Made by a program: the position numbers and the translations under genes | Assembly (NCBI GenBank): GCA_946481025.1 | Contig: CAMLNA010000079.1 | Span: 1 to 19,747, forward strand | Reading direction: 5' to 3' | DNA: 19,747 nt | Source: an uncultured Rivibacter sp. | GTDB taxonomy: Bacteria; Pseudomonadota; Gammaproteobacteria; Burkholderiales; Burkholderiaceae | Notes under the pieces: generated by a model | What the model was told of the DNA's origin: nothing | Seen by the model: the letters and a program-made list of their open reading frames with translations, nothing else | Databases searched by the model: none | In this document: positions 14,877 through 19,747 of the stretch, in pieces | How positions within the stretch are numbered: the stretch's first letter is position 1 | How the letters are laid out: each line of letters begins with the position of its first letter

Positions 14877-15527
14877 ATGACGCTCGAAGAAAGACCTCAG
14901 ACCTGGGGCGAGGAACTGGCCAACGCGCTGAGCCATGGCCTGGGCTTCCTGCTCGCCGTGGCCTCGCTGCCCATCCTCGTGTACCACGCGGCCGTGAACG
15001 GCGGCGCCGCCAACGTGGTGGGCGCCAGCCTGTTCGCCGGCACCGCGATCCTGCTGTATCTCGTGTCCACCCTGTACCACGCGCTGCCGCCCGGCCGGGC
15101 CAAGGTGTGGCTCAACCGGCTCGACCACGCGTCGATCTACCTGTTCATCGCCGGCAGCTACATGCCCTTCCTGCTCGGCGTGTTGCGCGGCGCCTGGGGC
15201 TGGGCGCTGTTCGGCGTGGTGTGGGGCGCGGCGGCGCTGGGCGTGGCGGCCAAGCTGATGGACCGCCTCAAGCACCCGTTCTGGTCCACCGGCCTGTACG
15301 TCGCGATGGGCTGGGTGGCGGTGGTGGCCGCGGTGCCGCTGGTCGAGCGCATGTCCGTCGCGGGGCTCGCATGGCTGGTGGCCGGCGGCCTGTCGTACAC
15401 CGCCGGCGCCGTGGTGTTCCTGTTCGACTCGAAGCTGCGCTACGCCCACTTCGTATGGCACCTGTTCGTGCTGGGCGGGAGCACCTGCCACTTCTTCGCG
15501 GCGCTCTGGCATTCGAACGGCGCCTGA
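14877..15527 (+). CDS. Hemolysin III/PAQR-family membrane protein
   Basis: This 216-residue protein is a seven-helix membrane protein of the HlyIII/YqfA (PAQR) family. Conserved polar positions are ELANALSHGLGF near the N-terminus, STLYHALP after helix 2, LDHASIYLFIAGSYMPF, and HFVWHLFVLGGSTCHFF at the end. The His residues in STLYH and WHLFV-x5-H probably bind zinc as in PAQR hydrolases. The haemolysin label comes from a Bacillus member and says little about the role here. The start ATG at 14877 follows a TACGAT (14863-14868) by only 8 bp, so the mRNA may be leaderless or nearly so. The 3' end forms a hairpin with that of the convergent GlxA-type gene. Confidence 0.93.
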   Translation: MTLEERPQTWGEELANALSHGLGFLLAVASLPILVYHAAVNGGAANVVGASLFAGTAILLYLVSTLYHALPPGRAKVWLNRLDHASIYLFIAGSYMPFLLGVLRGAWGWALFGVVWGAAALGVAAKLMDRLKHPFWSTGLYVAMGWVAVVAAVPLVERMSVAGLAWLVAGGLSYTAGAVVFLFDSKLRYAHFVWHLFVLGGSTCHFFAALWHSNGA

Positions 15528-15547
15528 CGCGGCGGCATCAGGCGCCG
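15518..15547. terminator. Inverted repeat holding both stop codons of convergent genes
   Basis: CGGCGCCTGA (15518-15527) and TCAGGCGCCG (15538-15547) are perfect 10-bp inverted arms around a 10-nt loop. The arms end exactly on the stop codon of the hemolysin III gene and on that of the GlxA-type gene. It could act as a symmetric terminator; no T tract is seen. Confidence 0.55.
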
Positions 15548-16530
15548 CGGAACTGCCGCCGGTAGGCCAGCGGCGAGGTGCCGAGCGCGGCCGCGAAGTG
15601 CTGGCGCAGCGACACCGCCGAGCCGAAGCCGGCGTCGGCAGCCACCGTGTCGATCGGTCTGTCGGTGGTTTCGAGCAGGCGTTGCGCCCTGGCCAGGCGC
15701 TGGTTCAGCAGCCATTGCACGACCGTCGTGCCGGTGACCTGCCGGAAATGCCGGGTGAAGGTGCGACGGCTCATGGCCGCGCGCTCGGCGAGCGCGTCGA
15801 GGCTGTGCGGTTGGTCGAGGTGCCTGGTCAGCCAGGCCAGCACCTTGGCCAGTCGGTGGTCGGCGCCCGACTCCGGCATGGGCTGCTCGATGAATTGCGC
15901 CTGGCCGCCCTGGCGGTGGGGCGCCACCACCATGCGGCGCGCCGCGCGGTTGGCCACTTCGGCGCCGTGCCGCTGCCGCAGCAGGTGCAGGCAGCAGTCG
16001 ATGGCCGCGGCGGTGCCGGCCGAGGTGACGACGTCGCCGTCGTCCACGTAGAGCACCTGGGGCTCGAGCCGCACCTGCGGGTAGCGCTCGGCGAATGCCG
16101 GCCCGAGGTGCCAGTGCGTCGCAGCGGGGCGGCCGTCCAGCAGGCCGGCCTCGGCCAGCACGAAGGCCCCCAGGCACAGGCCGACGATACGTGCGCCGCG
16201 CCTGTGGGCGCTGCGCAGTGCGGCGAGCAGGGCCTCGGGCGGACGGCTCAGGTCGTCGCGCCAGGACGGCACGATCACCATGCCGGCCTGCGCCGGCGCA
16301 CGCAGGCCGTGGGCCGCTTCGATGTGGAAACCTGCATTGGTGCGCAGCGGCCCGGCCTCGACGCTGAACACCCGCAGCCGGTAGCGGTGAACGCCCTCGT
16401 CGTCACGCTCTTCGCCGAACACGAGGCAGGGCACCGACAGGTGGAAGGGGCTGATGCCGTCGAACGCCAGCACCGCAACCGTGTCTTCGAGGCCGAGCTT
16501 CGATGAGGGTGTCGTGCGGGTTCCAGGCAT
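15538..16530 (-). CDS. GlxA-type transcriptional regulator (DJ-1/PfpI domain plus AraC HTH)
   Basis: The 330-residue protein has an N-terminal DJ-1/PfpI amidotransferase-like domain (about 15-200): VAVLAFDGISPFHLSVPCLVFGEE, then RIVGLCLGAFVLAEAGLLDGRPAATHW with the elbow Cys, and VVTSAGTAAAIDCCLHLLR. The C-terminal AraC domain (about 225-328) has two helix-turn-helix units, LDALAERAAMSRRTFTRHF and IDTVAADAGFGSAVSLRQHF, ending GTSPLAYRRQFRG. Relatives include FtrA, GlxA and ArgR-type regulators of amine and amino-acid catabolism. The start at 16528-16530 leaves a short non-conserved N-terminus of 17 residues, so a slightly later start is possible. It is divergent from an isochorismatase-family gene, its likely target. 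Confidence 0.93.
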   Translation of the reverse strand: MPGTRTTPSSKLGLEDTVAVLAFDGISPFHLSVPCLVFGEERDDEGVHRYRLRVFSVEAGPLRTNAGFHIEAAHGLRAPAQAGMVIVPSWRDDLSRPPEALLAALRSAHRRGARIVGLCLGAFVLAEAGLLDGRPAATHWHLGPAFAERYPQVRLEPQVLYVDDGDVVTSAGTAAAIDCCLHLLRQRHGAEVANRAARRMVVAPHRQGGQAQFIEQPMPESGADHRLAKVLAWLTRHLDQPHSLDALAERAAMSRRTFTRHFRQVTGTTVVQWLLNQRLARAQRLLETTDRPIDTVAADAGFGSAVSLRQHFAAALGTSPLAYRRQFRGA

Positions 16531-16564
16531 GGCCCGATCCTATCGAATATTGTCGTTCGGGCCA
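16530..16564. promoter_or_regulatory. Inverted repeat between the GlxA-type gene and the isochorismatase-family gene
   Basis: TGGCCCGA (16530-16537) and TCGGGCCA (16557-16564) are perfect 8-bp inverted arms around an AT-richer 19-bp core containing TATCGAATATTG. One arm touches the regulator's start codon, so binding here could autoregulate it and also act on the gene at 16639. Confidence 0.45.
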
Positions 16565-16638
16565 CTGTCGCGCACCGCCTCGGCCGTCAAGAATGCCTTC
16601 CATGCCGGCCCCGCCGGCGCCACCCCAAGGAGCCTCGA

Positions 16639-17283
16639 ATGCCCTCGCAAGCCTCGCCCCGCCGCGCCCTCGTGGTGATCGACGTGCAGAACGAATACTT
16701 CACCGGCGGCCTGCAGATCGAACACCCGCCGGTCGGGCAGACCCTGCCCAACATCACCCGGGCCATGGACGCGGCGCATGCCGCCGGCATCCCCATCGTG
16801 GTGGTGCAGCACTCGGAGCCGCCCGAATCGCCGCTGTTCGGCAAGGGCACCACGCATTGGCCGCTCCATGAAGCCGTGGCCGGCCGCCACCGCGACCACT
16901 ACATCGAGAAGCACTGGCCGAGCGTCTTCACCGGAACCGACTTCGCCGACTGGCTGGAGCGGCACGGCATCGACACGCTCACCGTGGTGGGTTACATGAC
17001 CCAGAACTGCGACGCCTCCACCGTCTTCGAAGCCACGCACCGCGGCCTCCACGTGGAGTTCCTGGCCGACGCCAGCGGGGCCATCCCGTATGCCAACAGT
17101 GCCGGCAGCGCGAGCGCCGAAGAGATCCATCGCGTGCTCAGCGTGGTGTTCCACACCCGCTTCGCGGCCGTGACCAGCACACGCGAATGGATGGACGCGT
17201 TGAAGGACCGGGTGACGGTGCCGAGAGACAACATTCCCGCGTCGTTCGCGCGCGGGCGCGCCGCCGGCGTCAGCGGGGGCTGA
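16639..17283 (+). CDS. Isochorismatase-family cysteine hydrolase
   Basis: The 214-residue protein is a cysteine hydrolase of the isochorismatase-like superfamily, which also holds nicotinamidases and N-carbamoyl amidases. The catalytic triad is visible: Asp15 in VVIDVQNEY, Lys91 in EKHWPSVF, and Cys124 in VVGYMTQNCDAST. The non-proline cis-peptide seen in the family precedes this Cys region. Substrate is unknown; an amide or imide is likely. The start has AAGGAG (16627-16632). The gene is divergent from a GlxA-type regulator, a pairing common for inducible amide-hydrolysing enzymes. The C-terminal 20 residues (Arg/Gly/Ala-rich) look like a loose tail. Confidence 0.92.
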   Translation: MPSQASPRRALVVIDVQNEYFTGGLQIEHPPVGQTLPNITRAMDAAHAAGIPIVVVQHSEPPESPLFGKGTTHWPLHEAVAGRHRDHYIEKHWPSVFTGTDFADWLERHGIDTLTVVGYMTQNCDASTVFEATHRGLHVEFLADASGAIPYANSAGSASAEEIHRVLSVVFHTRFAAVTSTREWMDALKDRVTVPRDNIPASFARGRAAGVSGG

Positions 17284-17359
17284 CACCCGGACGAGCCCTG
17301 CGCCGCTGCCGGTGCAGAGCAGCGCTTCCTAGCATCGACTCCACACCCGCGCGTTCGTG

Positions 17360-17378
17360 TTTTCCTGCGCGGGGAAAA
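17360..17378 (+). promoter_or_regulatory. Hairpin touching the SD of the DUF1328 gene
   Basis: TTTTCC (17360-17365) and GGAAAA (17373-17378) pair around a 7-nt loop. The 3' arm overlaps the start of the SD AAGGAG (17377-17382), so folding could reduce translation. TAGCAT at 17331-17336 is a possible -10. Confidence 0.35.
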
Positions 17379-17389
17379 GGAGACTCATC

Positions 17390-17563
17390 ATGCTCAAGTG
17401 GGCGTTGATCTTTGCAGTGATCGCCGTGGTGGCCGGCCTGTTCGGCTTCACCGGCATTGCCGCCGGTGCGGCGGGTATCGCGAAGATTCTCTTCTTCGTC
17501 TTCGTGGTGCTGTGCGTGCTGGCGCTCATCCTCGGCGTGACGGTGTTCAAGGCCGTCAAGTAG
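17390..17563 (+). CDS. DUF1328 (UPF0391, YtjA-like) small membrane protein
   Basis: The 57-residue protein consists of two membrane helices with a Gly-rich turn: [24 protein letters not shown], then [20 protein letters not shown]. It ends with [11 protein letters not shown]. The MLxWAxxFxxxAxxAxxxGFxGIA pattern and length are diagnostic of DUF1328. The family is widespread in proteobacteria and often stress-induced, but its molecular role is unknown. The start ATG at 17390 has a strong SD AAAAGGAG (17375-17382). It converges with the YeiH-type gene, with 21 bp between stops. Confidence 0.93.
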   Translation: MLKWALIFAVIAVVAGLFGFTGIAAGAAGIAKILFFVFVVLCVLALILGVTVFKAVK

Positions 17564-17567
17564 AGGC

Positions 17568-17609
17568 GGCTGCGGCGTTGCGGCTCAGCCGAGCAGCAGC
17601 GCCGCAGCC
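17568..17609. terminator. Long inverted repeat between the DUF1328 and YeiH-type genes
   Basis: GGCTGCGGCG (17568-17577) and CGCCGCAGCC (17600-17609) form a perfect 10-bp stem around a 22-nt loop that itself contains CGGCT and AGCCG. It spans the gap between two convergent genes and covers the YeiH stop. It is a likely bidirectional terminator, without T tracts. Confidence 0.5.
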
Positions 17610-18625
17610 AGCGTGAAGCCACCGATCCACAAGGTGCACAGCACCATCAGCAGCAGCGGCTGCCAGCCGGCCCGGGCCAGCTCGCCGAGCGAGGTCTTGA
17701 TGCCGAGCGCCGCCACGGCCACCACCAGGCAGGCTCGCGACAGCGGGTCGATCCACTGGTGCGCGGCCTCAGTGAAGAGCCCCGCCGAGTTGAGGCCCAC
17801 CATCGCAAAGAAGAGCAGCACGAAGCCGGGCACCAGCGGCGTGCGCATGCCTGCGCCGCGACCGCCGGCATGACGCCGCACGGCCAGCCCCACCAGCACC
17901 ACCACCGCACCCAGCAGCGCCACGCGCGACAGCTTCACCACCGAAGCCATGTCGCCCGTCGCCGCGCCCAGCGTGTAGCCGGCCACCACCACCTGCGCCA
18001 CGTCGTGGATGCTGCCGCCGAGGAACAGGCCCGCCATCGCCGGCGACAGGTGCAGCGCGCGCGCCAGCAGCGGATACAGCAGCATCGCCAGGGTGGACAA
18101 GGCCGTGGCCCCCACCACCACGACCAGCGTCTGGCGGCGCAGGGCCGGCTCGTCGTCGCGCGGCAGCACCGCGGCGATCGCCAGCGCCGCCGAGGCGCCG
18201 CAGATGGCCGTGGCTCCGCCGGCCAGCAGGCCGAGCGTGTGCGGCAGCTTCATGCGGCGCGCGAGCCAGAGGCCGCAAAGCACGGTGGTGGCCACGGCGG
18301 CCACGAGGCACAGCGCCACCGGCCAGCCGAGCGCGGCGATCTGCGCCGCGGTGAGGCGCGCGCCCAGCAAGGCGATGCCCAGGCGCAGCAGGTGCTTCGC
18401 GCACAGGTCGAGGCCCGGCGCGCTGCGCGGGTCGGCGCCGTAGACATGCAGCACCATGCCGAACATCAGCGCATACAGCAGCGGCGGGCCGCCGTGCAGC
18501 GCGGCAACGAAGCTGGCGGCCAGGGCCACCGTGACGCTGAGCGCGGCACCCGGCAGGCTGGCCAGCAGGGCACCGATCGGGCGCGGGCCGCGTGAAGCGG
18601 GCAGCCCGAGCGGTGCAGGCTCCAT
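17585..18625 (-). CDS. YeiH-family membrane transporter (putative sulfate exporter family)
   Basis: The 346-residue protein has about ten hydrophobic helices and the two family signatures: LAGGATAICGASAALAIAAVLP in the middle and LFLGGSIHDVAQVVVAGYTLG later. A closing ALGIKTSLGELARAGWQPLLLM is also typical of YeiH (PF03601). The family is annotated as putative sulfate exporters, on weak grounds. The start ATG at 18623-18625 lies 4 bp after the fpr stop on the same strand, so the two are cotranscribed and probably translationally coupled. No separate promoter is visible. The N-terminal 30 residues are Pro/Ala-rich and may not be conserved. Confidence 0.9.
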   Translation of the reverse strand: MEPAPLGLPASRGPRPIGALLASLPGAALSVTVALAASFVAALHGGPPLLYALMFGMVLHVYGADPRSAPGLDLCAKHLLRLGIALLGARLTAAQIAALGWPVALCLVAAVATTVLCGLWLARRMKLPHTLGLLAGGATAICGASAALAIAAVLPRDDEPALRRQTLVVVVGATALSTLAMLLYPLLARALHLSPAMAGLFLGGSIHDVAQVVVAGYTLGAATGDMASVVKLSRVALLGAVVVLVGLAVRRHAGGRGAGMRTPLVPGFVLLFFAMVGLNSAGLFTEAAHQWIDPLSRACLVVAVAALGIKTSLGELARAGWQPLLLMVLCTLWIGGFTLAAALLLG

Positions 18626-18629
18626 CGGC

Positions 18630-19400
18630 CTACTTCTCGACGAAGGCTCGCTCGATCACGTAGTGGCCCTGGTGGCTCATGTTGCCTTCCTTGAGGCCGA
18701 GCTTGTCGAACCAGGCGCGCACGTCCTTCAGCATCTCGGGGCTGCCGCAGAGCATGAAGCGGTCCTGCTCAAGGTCGGCCTTTCGGCCGATGTCCTGGAA
18801 CAGCTTGCCAGTCTCGAGCAGCGTGGTGAGGCGTCCCTGGTTGCGGAAGGATTCGCGGGTGACCGTGGGGTAGTAGATCAGCTGCTGGCTGACCTGCTCG
18901 CCGAAGAACTCGTTCTTCTTGAGGTCGTGCTCGATCAGGTCGTGGTAGGCGAGTTCGTCGACCTGGCGGCAGCCGTGCACCAGCACCACCTTCTCGAAGT
19001 GCTCGTACACCTCGGGGTCGCGGATCACGCTCATGAAGGGCGCGAGGCCGGTGCCGGTGGACAGCAGGTACAGCGTCCTGCCCGGCAGCAGGTTCTGCAG
19101 CAGCAGCGTGCCCGAGGCCTTGCGGCCGATGAGCACGGTGTCGCCCGGCTTCACGTGCTGCAGGCGCGACGTGAGCGGACCGTCCTGCACCTTGATGCTC
19201 AGGAACTCGAGGTTCTCTTCGTAGTGCGGGCTCACCATCGAGTAGGCGCGCAGCAGCGGGCGGCCGTCGACCTGGAGCCCGATCATCGTGAACTGGCCGC
19301 TCTGGTAGCGGAAACCGGGGTCGCGGGTGGTGGTGAAGGAAAACAGCCGGTCGGTCCAGTGGTGGACGTCCAGAACCTTCGATTCGTACACATTGCTCAT
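18630..19400 (-). CDS. fpr: Ferredoxin-NADP+ reductase, bacterial FPR type
   Basis: The 256-residue FAD enzyme moves electrons between NADPH and ferredoxin or flavodoxin in the cytoplasm. Family marks: QSGQFTMIGL, the FAD-binding RAYSMVSP (RxYS), KPGDTVLIGRKASGTLLL, the NADP motif STGTGLAPFMSVIRD, LCGSPEML, and the C-terminal YVIERAFVEK, whose ending is characteristic of the subclass without a terminal aromatic. The start ATG (19398-19400) overlaps the stop of the DUF971 gene in an ATGA, so translation is probably coupled. GAGG (complement 19409-19412) serves as SD. Roles include redox balance, oxidative-stress defence and supplying Fe-S or B12-related reductions. It is followed 4 bp later by the YeiH-type transporter. 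Confidence 0.97.
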   Translation of the reverse strand: MSNVYESKVLDVHHWTDRLFSFTTTRDPGFRYQSGQFTMIGLQVDGRPLLRAYSMVSPHYEENLEFLSIKVQDGPLTSRLQHVKPGDTVLIGRKASGTLLLQNLLPGRTLYLLSTGTGLAPFMSVIRDPEVYEHFEKVVLVHGCRQVDELAYHDLIEHDLKKNEFFGEQVSQQLIYYPTVTRESFRNQGRLTTLLETGKLFQDIGRKADLEQDRFMLCGSPEMLKDVRAWFDKLGLKEGNMSHQGHYVIERAFVEK

Positions 19401-19735
19401 CGACTCAACCTCAGCGACTTTTCCTGGTTTGCAAGCTGCGCCAGCTGGCGCAAAAAGCGCCAAGGATAAATCCCCCGGCCATGCCCGTCGGAAAAAACCA
19501 GTTGCAGCCCTTTGTCGGCGACCGGCTCCAGGGCCGTCAGGCGTGCGGTTTTTGGCGCAGACGGCGTTCCCTGGCGGCGCGCCTGTTCACATTCGGCGCA
19601 GCGGCAGGCCGCCCGCAGCTGCGGTCCGTCCATGCGCACAGCCAGCCCATCGGCCCAGCGCAGCCCCAGGCTGCCGGAGGCCTGGTGCAGCACCACGTCC
19701 TGCGGCCAGGGTGCCATGTCGTCATAGCCGTTCAT
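19397..19735 (-). CDS. DUF971 protein (GBBH-like N-terminal domain)
   Basis: The 112-residue protein is a stand-alone DUF971 domain, the zinc-binding module found at the N-terminus of gamma-butyrobetaine hydroxylases. It is also seen next to Fe-S/Mrp genes. Marks: SLGLRWADGLAVRM, the AACRCAECEQARR Cys cluster (CxCxxC), and FSDGHGRGIYPWRFLRQL with its conserved His and IYPW. The start ATG is at 19733-19735; GAGGGG lies 6-11 bases upstream of it, just inside the window edge. The stop TGA overlaps the fpr start by 4 bp. It is probably the first or an early gene of the operon DUF971-fpr-YeiH; whatever precedes it is outside the window. Confidence 0.92.
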   Translation of the reverse strand: MNGYDDMAPWPQDVVLHQASGSLGLRWADGLAVRMDGPQLRAACRCAECEQARRQGTPSAPKTARLTALEPVADKGLQLVFSDGHGRGIYPWRFLRQLAQLANQEKSLRLSR

Positions 19736-19747
19736 GCCTGCCCCTCG

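Noticed and set aside
1..19747. tRNA, rRNA, CRISPR array, insertion sequence, attachment site or prophage
   Set aside because: I saw no cloverleaf, spaced identical repeats, transposase or integrase motifs, or long terminal inverted repeats anywhere in the window.

Overview
The window is chromosomal DNA from a high-GC betaproteobacterium. The order Burkholderiales (Rubrivivax/Leptothrix/Piscinibacter-like) is the best guess. This rests on the very GC-rich third codon positions, on an IcmF that reads closely like the Cupriavidus enzyme as I remember it, and on the mix of neighbours. There is no sign of phage, insertion sequence, integrase, CRISPR array, tRNA or rRNA. Genes are densely packed in both orientations, typical of core and semi-core chromosome.

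Layout. (1) 1-2784: the 3' end of hslU (ATPase of the HslVU protease, N-terminus cut off by the window edge), converging with a two-gene minus-strand unit made of an uncharacterised gene (2146-2784) and coaX (type III pantothenate kinase). (2) 2785-6286: a regulatory region with a perfect 24-bp palindrome and a good minus-strand sigma70-like promoter, then icmF, a fused B12-dependent isobutyryl-CoA mutase/G-protein chaperone. icmF converges with hyi (hydroxypyruvate isomerase) through a hairpin that holds both stop codons. (3) 7130-10326: a YdjM-like membrane hydrolase, a small two-helix zinc-ribbon membrane protein, and a convergent CorA-superfamily transporter with a large extra N-terminal domain. 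(4) 10547-13616: a small His-rich membrane peptide, an antibiotic biosynthesis monooxygenase (ABM) fold protein, a cupin/AraC regulator divergent from an NAD(P)-binding oxidoreductase, a 38-codon remnant of a VOC/glyoxalase gene, and a DUF1579 protein. (5) 13741-15527: a small orphan ORF, a thioredoxin-like protein, a VOC protein preceded by a SoxR-like promoter, and a hemolysin III family membrane protein. (6) 15538-17283: a DJ-1/PfpI-AraC (GlxA-type) regulator divergent from an isochorismatase-family hydrolase. (7) 17390-19735: a DUF1328 mini membrane protein, converging with a likely operon DUF971 - fpr (ferredoxin-NADP reductase) - YeiH-type transporter.

How genes work together. Three functional pairings can be argued: regulator plus divergent enzyme (AraC/oxidoreductase and GlxA/isochorismatase), the translationally coupled DUF971-fpr pair, and the redox-flavoured stretch of thioredoxin-like gene, SoxR-like box and VOC gene. 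icmF, a branched-chain/short-chain acyl-CoA mutase, stands alone without acyl-CoA dehydrogenase or regulator genes nearby, so its palindrome probably answers to a regulator encoded elsewhere.

I found no convincing new defence, secretion or mobile system. The most interesting signals are regulatory: the SoxR-like box and the 24-bp palindrome. After these come the VOC gene remnant, stop codons placed inside inverted repeats at convergent gene ends, and a few uncharacterised small membrane proteins.
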